From contig BDIU01000152.1 of the NCBI GenBank assembly GCA_002118135.1, forward strand, positions 22,444-86,443: 64,000 nt of DNA. The letters are read 5' to 3'. The notes beneath the pieces were generated by a model. It was not told where the DNA came from and did not search any database. It saw nothing but the letters and a program-made list of their open reading frames with translations. Shown here in pieces: positions 24,258 through 37,300 of this stretch (position 1 is its first letter; each line of letters opens with the position of its first letter). Made by a program: the position numbers and the translations under genes. Source of the stretch: Trebouxia sp. TZW2008 (lineage: Eukaryota; Chlorophyta; Trebouxiophyceae; Trebouxiales; Trebouxiaceae).

Positions 24258-27200
24258 CTATACTTCAAGCAAAACCTCATTGCCTTGGTCAAAGGTGAAG
24301 AAGGGTGCAGTCAAAGCCTCTGCTGCAGTGATTCCAGGATTTGCTGGAGCCAGAAAGCTGCGTATCCTGCATATACAAAAACAGCTCATTCAACAACTCG
24401 TAAATCACAATTTTGATCTGCTGTTACTCCACTGTGCCTGCCTTGCCTGATGTATTACAAGAACAAACACAGCAACAAGCGGGTACACATCAGGTGAATG
24501 CAAGCAGTCGGCTCGTCAAAACATCAATCAGCTATGCCACGAACACCGGAGGGAAGCTTGCATGCAACTGCAATGATGATGGACAAGCATACCTGAGGCT
24601 GCGAATGCGTAATACATGTAAAAGACCCTCATTGCGGTAGTAGAATCCATACACTGAAAACCTGATCTTATCTCTGCACAAGCAGGGAGATGAATCAGTA
24701 ACAGGCTGTGAACAAGCCCTGTTCCTGTATGCATGAGAAGCATAGAATCCCTTCAGCTGCTCTCATTTGCTGTCAAGTGCCTTGATCTCTTCCAGATGAA
24801 CTTGGTTGCATTGGAACCATGTCATGGGTGGCTGTTGAGCACAACTTGAGCAGTCAACAATGGCTGACCTGAGAGTGAGGTTTCCGCTTTCTGGCTGCTT
24901 GTCAGGAGGGGCAAACCAGGCTGTCATATGTACTCCTGCAAAGCATCAATCATCTGTTGCAACAGCACGTGTCAAGTGTTAATTGCTGAGATGACAGCTC
25001 ATACGCTTCTGCAGATGCCATGGTGTGATGCTTGCGTGTTTTGAAACATTCCGGCAATAGATCCCAGGCCTTAAGCTGCTTCCAACAATGCTCAATCTGC
25101 TGTTCATGTCTTTCAATGCATCGCACTCACGCTAGGTGCCCATGGACATCTACAGCTTTGCAGATCAACAGCATGCGCAGGCTTCCATCAAATTGGCCAA
25201 GTGCTCGCAGTTACGCAGTGTTGCAGCAGCCTTTCAGTGTGTCTGACAGGCAGACGACAACTAGATGACGCGTAAATTTCAACTAGCCGACATGAGTCCC
25301 TTATGCTGAAAGGCTTCTGCTGCATCAAAGCTGCGCACATGCATGGCAGAGATGAACGAGAGGCAAGCATCAGTGACGTGTTTGCTTGATAGGAATAGGA
25401 AGAGAGGCAAGTACCAGTGACATGTTGGATGAGGCTGATCATGAGGCGAACTTCCAGCTCATCCTCCTTAGGCCACACCCGCCCATCAATGTACCTGCAC
25501 TTCATCCCTCAAGCAATCAGCAAATGAACAAGTGAGTGGATGAAAGATTGCATGGATAGGTTGGTTGGCTGGATGCATGCATAAAAGTATGCATGCATGA
25601 ACAAAAACATCAATCAGCAGTCAATCAATCGAGGCACTGAGTCAGTCAACATGGGTGCATGCAGATTGAGATTGTCTGTGCAGCATGTCATCACATGAAC
25701 CTGACATGGAGTTGTCAGGCCTCTGTGCATCACAGCAACGCGTGTGTGTTGTGATGAGATGCAAACCTGTGCTCTGCCGTGCACATGATAACAAGTTGGC
25801 TAGTGGCAAACCCTAGGCAAGTCGTTGATATCATACAGAGACACTGTTACTTGATGCAGCATACATTTGCAACTAGAGACAAAGGGCTTACCTTTGCATG
25901 TCCCACAGCAAAGCATACACATCACCCTTTTGCCGCCAGAAGTAGCGGTATATGCGCTCCATCAATGGCACCTGCACCATTCTTGCTGACACTGCCGCAC
26001 AGTAAACACACTGTATGCCACAAGAACATGCAAGGTGGCACGGACAAAGGTTTTACACCATGAGACTTGGCAAGAGATTGCAGCTGTCAGCTCTGTGTAT
26101 ACACTGCATTGGTACTCAGTGATGTACACACCGCCATGCATTGATGCAGAGTACACTGACTTGCTTTTACCACAGAGTCTGTTCAATGAAGACTCACTAC
26201 ACACTCAGATAATTGCTGACTCTATGAGGAATTAGTGACACTTTTGATCAGTGCGTCTGAAGTGGTTCAGCATGTGAGCAGACAAGGTTGCTCAACGCAG
26301 CTGCTTGGTGACAACAGGGACCTAGCAAGGCCTCTGAGCCCAACTAGTATGCGCTATCATATATGTATGTACACTGCACACACAGAATGTGTCTGCCTGT
26401 GCGGATTGCTGACCTCAGGAAGCATGATGACAGGGACATGTATTGAGCTTTTGCGCCTCAGCTTCCGAGGCGTTGAACCAGTGTGCCACTCAATGTTGCC
26501 ATCGCTAAAAAGACTGCTGTGCTGCTGATGCTGTCCATCTGCACTGCTGCTTTTGGACTTTTCCATCAGAGACTGCAGTGAGGGCTGGCGATGGGGTCTG
26601 CTGTGTATCAGGCTGTCACGCTTTGCTGTGACATAGCCAGCACCAAAGACCTCACGGAAGTCTGCTAAGCCGTAGTCAATGATCTTGAACTGAGCAGAAC
26701 GTAGGGCTGATGACTCGAGCCCTGCCAAATCCCTTGTCTGAGGCGACGGCCGTGCTAGGGTTGAATTGGGTGCTGCTGTTAGAGGGCTTGCCTGTGAAGC
26801 TGATGAGTAACGGGCAGGGATGCTAGCAGCTGTCTGTGAAGCTGCTGAGTAATGGGCAGAGATGCTAGCAGCTGCCTGAGAAGCTGGTTGGGCAGGTGTC
26901 TGAGCAGCTGCTTGGGCATGAGGATGGTTGGCGGAATCTGAATAGGCTGCTGATGCAAGACCCTGGAGTGAAATCTCAGAATGCAAGGCTGCAGAGTCTG
27001 CTATGTGACCAAGCACACCTGAAACATGCTGAGAATCATACAGGGCTGCAGCCTGAATGCTTCCACTTCTGGGAGTGCTGGCTGCAGTTTGATTGTCAAG
27101 TTCTGCACTTGGTAAGAGCTCCATGATGTTGGGCAAACGCAGGTCAGCATGATGGAAGGCCAGCTTGCGCTGCGCCTTGTGAAGCGCTTTGAAGACGCAA

Positions 27201-28190
27201 TACAGCATTCGGCGGAGGTAGTGGACGTTGTTGAAGCTGATGCTGCTAATGGGCTTTGCAACATCGCGCCCGATGATGCGCTCCAAGATCATAGCTGCAG
27301 TCACTCAGTGTCATGAGCTTGGTAATCAGCAGTCACTCATCCATTCTTTCTAAACGTGTGCTAGACAGGCTCAGCAGGCCCAGCTAGGTGCATACTGGAG
27401 CAATCAACTGTCTCCAAGCAGGTTGGTTCTGTGCTATGCTGTACCATTTGTGTTGTGCATGGAGGGAAGTAAGGTCACAGCAGTCAGCTTTGCAGATTGC
27501 GGCTGCATGGCAGCAATCAATGCTTCAACAATAGGTGACTTGGGTTTTGCCAAGCAGTATTTGTCGAGCTTCAGAAGGACATGATGTCTGCTGATCACAG
27601 CTGTGAAGCAAGCACTGGTAGTGACAAGAATCACAAGGCATTTACCAAGAATGATGCTAATCAACACACCTGTGAAGTGACCGCTGGTAGTCACAACACC
27701 AGGCCCTGTGCCCATGAAACCTGGCAATGCAAGGCTGGGCTCTGCCAGAGGAGCCAGCTGACGGCCCACACGCCACTCACGCTCCAAGTTTGTCATGCCA
27801 AACAAACTACCAATGCCAAATCTGAAAACGACCTTGAGGACCTGATTGGGGTCAGTCCTGCCTGATGCATCTTGGAGTAAGAATATGCCTCCCTGTAATC
27901 CAGAAAAGCCTTCAGCAGTGCTCAAGTACAGAGGGTGCAGTCAGACAGCCATCACCAACCTGCAAGCCACAACCAAGGGGATTGCCGATGAAAAGATTGT
28001 CGGTGAGCTTGGCTCCAGGCTTTGCTTCGAAGCTGTCTGGCACGGTGATGTATTCACCACTCAAGCCAAAGCTGGGATAGCTAGCTTCCTGATTGTATGA
28101 AGCGCCACTTGGTGATTGCAACCAAGCCGCCTCGGTGGGCTGGCTCTCAAATCTCTGATATGAATGGCCTGCTGCGAGACCCTTGAGCAT
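24258..28190 (-). CDS. Divergent protein kinase with inserted low-complexity loops
   Basis: Minus-strand exons carry kinase landmarks in order. 28190-27969: PLGCGLQ (Gly-rich loop start). About 27895-27680: GGIFLLQDASGRTDPNQ, then VLKVVF (VAIK-like Lys) and LEREWRVG (helix C Glu). From 27293: MILERIIGRD hinge, HHADLRLPNIM (HRD is HAD; Asp and Asn kept), an Ala/Ser/Gln-rich insert of about 120 residues, KIIDYGLADF (DFG is DYG), and a second insert. 25971-25892: MERIYRYFWRQKGDVYALLW. 25494-25415: YIDGRVWPKEDELEVRL. Last exon 24357-24258: GITAAEALTAPFF (subdomain XI) and the stop. Phase shows at least one missing exon between 24357 and 25415. The N-terminus is uncertain. Substrate unknown; catalytic residues suggest it may be active. 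Confidence 0.6.
25573..25598. repeat. Perfect 10-bp inverted repeat
   Basis: ATGCATGCAT at 25573-25582 and 25589-25598 around a six-base AAAAGT loop, inside a kinase intron. Each arm is itself palindromic. Confidence 0.8.
27333..27445 (-). mobile_element. Truncated non-LTR retrotransposon 3' end
   Basis: On the minus strand it matches the end of the element at 62138-62430: AAATGGT..., then TTGGAGACAGTTGATTGC and GGGCCTGCTGAGCCTG. It encodes a decayed [10 protein letters not shown] with a stop shortly after. It lies in a kinase intron, same strand as the kinase. Confidence 0.6.
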
Positions 28191-28918
28191 GAGAATGCAG
28201 CGCTTGCGCCTTGCCGCTTAACTTGACATCAGCAATAGCATGAATTGCGTCCAACTTATGGCGACTGAGGGCAGAGCACTGGCTTGACGTCAGGGAAGTC
28301 AGCCAAAATGCGCATGCGCAGCACCGACTTCCGGAATACAGAGCTTTGCAGAGGGCGCATGCTGCGTTGGCTGCTGTAGCTGGTGAAGCATGCTCACACA
28401 GCACATGACATGCTCTGCTTCAAGTCTACTTGTGTAGGGCATTTGGTGGACAATCAAAATTTGTTGTACAGGTAGACCAGACATGGGCAATGATTGGCTC
28501 AGCAGCCCAAAGGAATAAATCATATCTGCATCAACATGTCTGATAGCATGCTCAGCATGTTAAAGCTTGTTGCAGGGAAAGAGAAAAGAAAAGTCTGTGC
28601 TGTCAACGCTAGGCGTCATTACAGGAGCTTCTGTCCATAAAGATAGCCCAGGACAGCAGGAGTCAGAGTGTTGGTGCACGTCTCTCAACAGTCACTTGAT
28701 GACAGTGTCACATCAGGCCTGCAATGTAGGCATGTCTTCATTTGCTGACTCTCATTGTGCTGCCTTACAGACTAGCTGCCGTGCATATTTACACATCCCC
28801 AGCTGATCAAAATGCATTGAATGAATTCAGTCACAGTCAGTACACATCTTGCAAAACCCAATTATTGGTCAGGTGCTTGGCGCCTGACTGAAAACAACAG
28901 CATGCAAAGCATAAGCTT
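28191..28918. other. Spacer between kinase and SAP-HNH gene
   Basis: Both neighbours are on the minus strand. The spacer carries copy 2 of the dispersed short element (28576-28660). Otherwise nothing supported; upstream kinase exons could hide here. Confidence 0.4.
28576..28660 (-). repeat. Dispersed short element, copy 2
   Basis: Plus-strand start GAAAGAGAAAAGAAAAGTCT, core CGCTAGGCGTCATTACAGGA, end AGCCCAGGACAGCAG. A six-base insertion relative to copy 1 keeps the minus-strand reading (WTEAPVMTPS...DFSF). Confidence 0.7.
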
Positions 28919-30134
28919 TCAATCTCGGGCCTGCATGAGGTTCACCCAATCATGCCTATGTTCTCTGCGCATAGTACGCATGATGTCTTCTCCCATTTTG
29001 TACAGAGTCAAAGCATCTGGACCTGTGTACGTGATGCTGCCGTTGCCTATTGACCGAGATATGGCCACAGCTTTCTCAGCTTTGATCTTGCCAGCAATGT
29101 AGCAGTTGATGAAGTCATGCTGACTGCCAATGGCTCTGTTCCAAGACTGGTTTTGCGCAAAATGGTAGTTGTGGGTGTGATCAGCGCCGCCATTTGCAGA
29201 TGCAATGATGTGGAAGACATCTTGATCAGCTTCTAGAAGCCCCTCCCTCCTTAGTATGTTTGCGTATTGAGTGCGATTCTGCAAGTTATACATGAAGGTC
29301 AAAGGTCCCTGACATCATCAGCCAGATGATGATTATGTCAGCATTTTTTGAAAATAGCATGCAGCTTTGTTCAAGGCTCACTTGCAAGGCAACCTAGAAC
29401 AGGTCCCTGATCAGGGAACAATGCAGTCTGAAGAAGTCCGTAAAAATTGGGCTTACCATTTTCTTGCCAGCTTGCAGCAAGTCTCCTTGCTGCACAATTG
29501 CTGCCGCTTGCGCGATTTGGTGTTCAACTACAGCCTGCTGCTTTGCTGGTGTTGCCTCAGGCTTGTCTGCCTGACCCTGTGAAGCTTGCAGGCGTGCTCT
29601 GAGAGTAGCACAGGTGCCGCTTACTGGCAGACTTTCAGCTGCACATAAGGCTTTCAGCTCTGATTTGCTGAGTTCCTCTAAGGTGATGTTATCACGCTGC
29701 AGGCTGTGAAGCAGCTCAGCTTTGTTACCACTGACTGACAGAACCCTGGCACGGCACAGATCCTGCAAGCGCTGTGGGGCCAGGGCTGACAGGCGTTGTG
29801 GGGACACAAGGCTGCTACTAGACTCCTTCTTGATGTTCAATTGCTCAAAAGCTGCCAAGATATCGGGCTGCACGGCTGAATGAAGAGACTGGCGCCGGAG
29901 AAGTTTGATGAGCTGTGCCTTGGGTTTGCCTTTGTAGTCTTCGAGCTTCTCATGCTTACAAAGCTTCTCCAGCCCGTGGATGTCGATATGATGCAACAGT
30001 ATATGCCCAGTGGCATGCGACACCCATTCCTCCTTATGGGCTTTCTTTGGCAAGGCTGTATATTTCGCCTCTTGACAAGCTGTGGCTATGTCGTCTATCG
30101 TCAAAATGTGCACCCACGCTGCGGGCACTTCCAT
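28919..30134 (-). CDS. Triple SAP-motif protein with HNH-like C-terminal domain
   Basis: Two exons, 30134-29457 and 29278-28919, joined in phase 0 (donor GTAAGC, acceptor CTTGCAG), give 345 residues. Three SAP-like helix-turn-helix units lie at about 52-80 (GLEKLCKHEKLEDYKGK), 120-147 (RLQDLCRARVLSVSGNKAEL) and 156-183 (ELKALCAAESLPVSG). SAP motifs bind AT-rich DNA and chromatin. A low-complexity Ala/Gln linker follows. The second exon begins an HNH-like segment: DVFHIIASANGGADHTHNY, with H249, G256-G257, D259-H260 and N263, then WNRAIG and a Lys/Ala helix. HNH folds are metal-dependent nucleases; activity here is inference. It is divergent from the TPR-J gene, 472 bp apart. I know no named family with this architecture. 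Confidence 0.65.
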
Positions 30135-30606
30135 CCTCGTGCTTCGCAGAAATTGCTGAAATCGCTTCTTAACCGTAGCACGCCTTGCCGCTCCCGAGCC
30201 TCGGGTTTGTCTGAACGCTTTTCAAAGTCCAAGAATTTGGCAAACACGAACGAAGCCAGGTGCCTACAGAGCTTCCTTGAAGTTTGAAGGCGCTCGAGCA
30301 CGCACAGATGCCCGCGTGCTGAATTCCGACGTGCAGGAACGATTCTGCAATTCCTGTGCGCTGCTGTAGTGCCCCTGATTGCAAGATTGCTCCAGTTTGC
30401 TGAATTCGACCTCAGGCAAGCAAGATTGCAGCCCTGTCGCCGATAGTGTGCGACAGGCAGGGCGTGCGCTGATGAGAGCAGCATGGTTCCCAGCGCGTGA
30501 CATGCATCCATGGAGGCGATCCTGGTTCAGCTGGTGCTTGTCGGCCTGATCTGACAAAGAGAGCACAGGTGCGAAGCTCCCGCTGTTGCGCGATAAGTTC
30601 GTGTGT
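30135..30606. promoter_or_regulatory. Divergent promoter region, SAP-HNH / TPR-J
   Basis: 472 bp between two start codons pointing away from each other. Both promoters must lie here. No TATA box or known element is evident. Confidence 0.45.
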
Positions 30607-33600
30607 ATGTTTGGACGGCATTCTGAACACATAGCTATCGCAGGCGCTCAGTCGTCAAGAGCCTTGCCCCGCCGCCCGCCTGACATATGCTTCATGACTA
30701 GGAGTCTGTCACAATCTGTAAAAGCCGACCAGCTACAGCACACAGCAAGTCACGCAAGCCAGAGAGTCTTCACAGGCAATGCAAATGTGAGGTCTCAAGC
30801 GCATATGGACGCAAAACCAGCTGATACTGGCTGTACCATGTTTGGTGTTGCTCCCGCTAAGCAGCCCCCAAGTGGACAGCCTGTCTTTGAATTCACTGGA
30901 GGTACGGCCTCTGTGTCTCCATCCAAAAAGCGCGTGCATGACGAGCTGAAGAAAAAACAGAGTGCAGCTTTGGCATCAGCAAAGCCCCGCTCCAACCCCT
31001 TTGCACAGTATGGCGTGTCGAACAATGCTGGCAGCGCCCAACCCAGCATCACTTCCAGCAGAGGAAGTCCTAATGCCACCAGAACTGGCCATGGCCATCC
31101 ACAGCAGAGTCCCAGGCGCATTGCCAAGCTTGTTAGACCCTCTGATATGCATGTAGACTCTGGCTCTGTCCCTCAAGACACAGCATCTCAGCCAAACTCA
31201 GCTTCGCCATCACAGCCAGCTGCTGCTAGCATACTTAGTGCTAGCAACAGAGGACAGCCTTCTTCTGCGCAGCCATGTGCCATGCCTCTGCACAATGCTG
31301 CTGCCAGGATGTTCAATGCACGGCAATCATCAAAGCCATCATTCAGCCAATCCTTGCGACCTCAAAGCGCCTCTGTCTTTGGTATTCCTGCCTCTCAGAC
31401 TGCAGCATCCAATCCTGCAGCTACAGCAGCCGCCACATCTTTCAGCAGCCTGGATGTCCAACCAAACCAGCCTTCAACTACAGCATCACAAGCCGAAGAT
31501 GCATCAGTCTCAACACCTGAGAGGTTTCGCTTTGGGTCAGCTGGTCAGAGAGGCAAGGGCAGGGCAGCTGGCAGCAGCCCTTTCAAAGGCTTCGGTCTTC
31601 ATGCTGATGATGCAGACACAGCTCCAGCAACACCATCAGCTAGTTTTGCTGGTTTTCAGCCTGATGTACAAAGTGAGCCCAGCTTTCATCTGGCCATTGT
31701 GCTGATCACTCACATTTGCCTGTCGTCCGCATTCCTGGCAGACATGGGGAAGTAGCATGTTTGACATGCTGGTGCATAGCATCTGCAAGTCTTCCTGCAT
31801 CTGTCAAGAGTCTGTATACATTGTGTACAGAAGACAGCATCACTGCATTGTTTCAGAAACCCATGCGAACAGTATGCAACAAGAACACAAAGGTTGTTGA
31901 TGCAAACCATTGCAAGGCCGGCAGCATCATCGTGACAGCCTGTGAGTCATATCACTGTCACCCTGCACCACGCACTGGGTTGGCAGCACAACAACGCAAG
32001 CACATCTCTCTGATTGAGCAGGCAACAAGGCTCCTGGAGCGTCCACGCCAAGGCGAGCGCTCAGGAGCAAGGCACGAGGTGCAACACCTGGACAGACCCC
32101 AGCTGGAACGCCTATGTCAGCATTCTCACAGGTGTTTGTACCTTCAAACTGCCTGATTGTCTGTCCTGCCTGTTTCTCAACAGAATTACTTGAGGCTGCA
32201 GCTATGGAAAGAAAGAAAAAGAAAAGTCTACGCCGTTAGGTGTCATAATGGGGGCCTCTATGTATAGGGGCAGCCCAAACTGCTGCTATCAAAGCAGCAA
32301 TCATCTGAAGCTGTGACAGTGTTGCGGTCAGGGTGATGGAAGTAAAGCTGGGTTTTGCTGCATGTGCCTATCATATTGCTGCTGTCGGCCACTCATCAGA
32401 ACTGGGTGTTAGACGTTAATGCTAGAGTCATGATCCTGGCTCGCAGCATAAATCATTGAAGACATGTGTGCACATAAGCTATGAAGTCTACACGATTGAT
32501 ACCCAGATACATGTAGTCTGAATGCCATTCTCACCATGATTTGTGTCTTCAGGGTACGGCATTTTCACCCATGGACATTTCACCACAAGGCAGTGCAGAG
32601 GAGCCCAGCTCAGCCCTCACCCCACCTCCCCAGCCCCACTTTGGTGCCCCAACCCCTCAGGCAAAAGGCTTCAGCTTCAGCTTTGGCAGCGATTTGCCAC
32701 AGCCTGCTGCAAGCAAGCCTCTAGCAAAGCCATCTCCGAGGGTGAAAAAGTCAGTTATCAGAAATGCTGCTGAGTTGCCCAAGTCGCGACTTGGCATGTC
32801 TCAGGCTGCGACTGGTAGCAGCACTGACAAGGGTGCAGCAGCCTCTTGTTCGGCATCTGTACCACCACAGACGGCAAGGGACGGCACACAGCAGGGCACT
32901 GGGACGGGCTTTAGCAGTCAGTCTCAGGCAGCAAGGGAAAGCATGCAGGAGGGCAATGGGACGGCCTTTGCTGCTCAACCTCAACAGTCCAGGCAAAGCA
33001 CACAGCAGGGAGGATTTGCTGGCTTCACAACTCAGCCTCAGCAAGCCAAGGAAAGCGCAAAGCAGGCAGCTTCGATGGGCTTTGGTGCTCAACCCCATCA
33101 AGCTAAGCAACAGGCACAGCAGGGAATGTTCTCTGGCCTCTCAGGTCAGCCTCAGCAGGCAAAGCAAAGTGCAAAGCAGGGAGCATGGCCTAGCTTTGCT
33201 GCACAGCTAAGACAAATTGGCTCAGCAGCTGGCGACAGCAGTTCAGGCGGGCCAGCTGACTTGTTTCCTCCGGCAAACCCCAATTCATTTGGCTTTCATG
33301 TGCCAGGCAGAATGATGGACAACCGAATTCCTGAAGCCTGCGCTGCGAATTTCATGGGCATTGACCTGAATGCAACTTCCAACCCATCTGCACCTGCAGC
33401 CCCGCCATCTGCATTTACCACAGCTGCAGCTGCACCTGCCACAGCTGCAGCAGGTCCTGGCCAAGGATTGCCCTCACAGCAGCCGCACGGCGCTGCTTTC
33501 TCCATGCAAGGACAAAGAATCAGTAGTTTCACAGCATCAGCTGCTCAGCAGCATGCAAGCACCAGCAGCGACAAGTCAGCAGCTGCACCACCGCCTGCTC

Positions 33601-34317
33601 AGGAAGCTTCCTTCACCACCGACTCATTTGATGAAGACACCCAGATGCCCACAGCTGGCAAGGGCGTGCCACCAACACCATTCAGCTTCACCATGGGCGC
33701 TGCCCGCACCCCTCCTCGATCCATGTACAGCTCAGAGCATCTGGCCACTGACTTGCCCATCAAGCTGGTCCTTGAGACTGAGTTTGCTGCTGCAGCAGGG
33801 CCATCAACTGCCTCTGAAGCTGCCTCTGCAGCAGCTGCAAGCAATCATCCTCACAGTACAGGCGCCGCTGCTGGCACCAGCCAGCAGCTTGACCCAACAC
33901 AGCCAGATTCTGTTGCTGCCACTGCTGCAGCTGCTGCTGCTTCTGCTGCTATCACAGCTGCTGCTGCTGCTGCTGCAAGCACCAGCAGTGGTCAAAGCAA
34001 TGGGTCAAATTTGGCCTCTGCACCACCAGCAAATGCACAGCCGCTTTGGACCAATGCTGCCGGTGCAGCTGCCTCAAAGGATGCAGGCACATCTGCACAG
34101 CCCTTTGTGTTTAGCGGCAGTCATCAGCAAGCTGCTGCATCAACTGCAGCTGGAACAGCACCAGCAGCTTCCAGGCACACCACACAGCAGCAAACAGGCT
34201 TTGTCTTTGGTGCTGGTGCTGCCCACCAAGCTTCTGAAGAAGCTCCCTCACAGCAGCCTGCAGCAGCTGCCCAAGGAGCTACTCAAGCTAGTTCTTCTTC
34301 TTCTGCAGCAACTTCTT

Positions 34318-34348
<31 letters not shown>

Positions 34349-37300
34349 TAGCAATAACCCATATGTCTTTGGCGCTGCCCGCCCAGCTGCCACTGTCCCT
34401 CCTTCTGCAGCAGCTGTGCCTTTTGTCTTTGGCGCGTCACGCCCATCCTCAGGACGCTCTTCTTCTTCCGCAGCTGCGACGCAGCCAGAACCCTCAGGCA
34501 GCTCTCAGGCAGCAGGCAGCTTCCAGGCAGCTTCATCAAGGCCTGCACCCGTCGGCTCTGCCTTTCCTTCTACATCTTCATCACAGCCAATGGCTGCACA
34601 CCCTCAAGTCGTCTTTCAACATTCATTCAGACACAATGGTGGTGATGTCCATGGAAGTAATGCACAAGCTGCATCTCAGCCCTCATTCAGACATGCTGGT
34701 TGTGGATTCCCTGTTAATGGACACAGCAATGGCGCACCCTTTGCTTCTGAGGCGGGGCAACATAGTGCAAGAGCTTTTGTGGCTGGGGCTGAAGGCAGAA
34801 GCCCTCAAAAGCCTCTGAGAAGCCCACTCAAGCGTGGTCACGCTCACAAGCAGCCCAACTTTCAGGTGTGTTCAGTAAGCAATCTTTCATCATAGCTAGC
34901 ATAGACTCACATCCCTCACTGTATCGTAGCAACATTTTCTGTCACATTGTGGAGCATTGGATATGGTTGCAGCTTCACTGTGTGTGGCTGCTGCAAGGGT
35001 CAATTTTGCTTTATACCCAAACGCCTGGGGGAGCTGCTGTATTGCTACAGCTGGCCAATGCATGGGTGTTGAGGCAGTGAATCACACGTCGGTCAGTATT
35101 TAAATGGATCAGACTGCATACCTCGCTTTCAAGCAATGCAATACATCAAGAACCCAAGATGCAGGCGAATAAAATGTCAGGCAACGTTCAGAGGTACCAG
35201 CCTGTATGCCGAGCCTACAATGAATGTGTTACATCAAAAACTCAAAATTGAATGTTGTACACATGTACATGGCAGCTGCAGGCACATACCTTTCACGTGC
35301 GCTTGGCATCATTGGCAACCTTGCAGGCACAGCAGCACCAGCTGGACAGCTAGATTGTCTTGCAAACGCCTGACCAGCATGATCAGACACCATGATGCAT
35401 GCTCACAGGACGCAGGCTCAGGCGCACAGATTTCAGCAAGGGGCCATGTGCCATTCAGCGCCGGCCGTCCCAGCAAGACTAGGCCAGATCTGAGTTCTGC
35501 AAGGCAAGCAGAGCAGTCCCAGCAGCAAGCTGCAGCCAATGGACAGCATCCTGGCAACAGTAAGTCTGCTGTGTGGAGATGTCAGAGGGAAGCAGAGGAG
35601 TACCGGCAGCATGGCAATATAGCATTTGCCCAATCAAATTTTGCCGGAGCTGCCAAGGCGTACACTGGGGTAAGCTCGCCCATCAAGAAGTTGCTAAAAT
35701 GCCCTCATGTTGTGCCGTATAGTGGCAGTAAAGCTACCCCATTGTCAAGGACTTGATGAATGCACTGACACTGGGCTGTATAGTGAGAATGCAATGCATG
35801 GCAGGACTGCTCCTACTCACACAGGTACATGTTATTAGTGCTCTGACGGCAGTCGCTTTGGCACACAGGGTCTCAAGCTGCAACTTTAGGGCTGATTTGC
35901 GTCGGTACAAAACGGCTCTCAATGCAACTCTTTGAGGTGTTTCACTGCTTCTTTACGCGTCTCACAGTGTTACGTGCATAGATGATGTCATAGAGCCTCA
36001 GCAGCAAGAGTCTAAGTGATGATGATAGTGTTGCTCAGTACCTGTATCCGCTTGACAGAGGCAGTTTCAATGACAGAGCAGAGCTTGTGAGGCTGCTGAC
36101 CAACAGGGCAGCCTGTGACTTTTGCGCGACTCAGATGTTTGCATGACCTGGTACATCACATCAACCATGACAACACACTGAGACGATCATGATCGGCAGC
36201 CCTGACAGCAGTCTGTATCATACAGGGCCTTAATGCGCTTGACAGAGGTGGCTTCAGCGATGGTGAAGAGCTTGTGAGGCTGCTGACCAACAGGGCAGCC
36301 TGCCACCTGTCCTTGGCAAAACCCCTACTGGCTCTGGCAGATTGCCGGCAAGCTGTCCAGGTGCCCGCTGAGTAACTGCTGCTTTAGCACTGGAACAAAC
36401 ATCTGCTCGTACCTGTGATGCTGGTTCGTTGAAGCAGTACAGCTGCAGTCTGACTGGAAGCATATCAGCATCAGCATGCTGTGTCAGCAAAGGCAACACG
36501 GGTGCCTCACATTTCTTGCTGTGTGTTTGCTGGCACATACAGCTGCAGTCCGCAAGCTGGAAGCTCATCTCTGCCGACATGCTTTGCTCGCAAATGATGC
36601 ACAGGTGCCACATCCTGCACTGCTGCATTATCATTGAAGCTGAGAGCTGCAGTCTGTAGGCTGAAGGCTTGTTGTTGTCAGGAGAGGAGAGGGCGCTGAT
36701 GCAGCACTTTTACGCTTTGTCAGCAAATGTTTTTGAAGAAAGGACCTGCACCAGTGCCCTCTCCTTCCCTGCTGCACGCTCATTGTTTCAACAGAGTTGC
36801 AGTCTGTAGGCTGGAAGCATCTCCAGCATGTTCTGCCGGCATGCTTTGTCGGCAAATGCTGTATAGGTGCCTGCTGCTCTCTGTCACCAGAGCTGCTTGC
36901 ATTGGCTGTGTAGGCAGATCCAAGGATTGTGGCTCATGCTGTGGCGCAAGCTGCCACCTGCCACAACATAATACCATGTCCGTGATGGGCAACAAAGTGT
37001 TTGCCTCAAGCACAGTGCAGACAGTCTGTATGGCACTAAATTGGGTCTCTAGTAGACTTTGAACGGTGTCCTGTTGTCCCCTGTTGGGTCTGTGAAAGGA
37101 AGCTCAATGTAAGCAGTAAACAGTCAAGCAGCTACGGACCGCGTCTGTTCTGCTCAGTAGCTACCTGACACTGTCATCAGAGTTGCTTTGCACTGGCTAT
37201 GCAGGCAGATGCAAGGAATGTGCGTGCTGCCGCAAGAGTTGCCACACGCCACATCAAAATGGGTCAACTCACAGAAGCTGCTGCTGTCCTGCTGGCTTGA

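Noticed and set aside
33370..34818. Long Leu/Gln/His-rich open frame of 482 codons
   Set aside because: It is the shifted reading of TPR-J exon 3, whose Ala/Ser/Gln codons (GCA, CAG, AGC) give Leu/Gln/Ser runs in the next frame.
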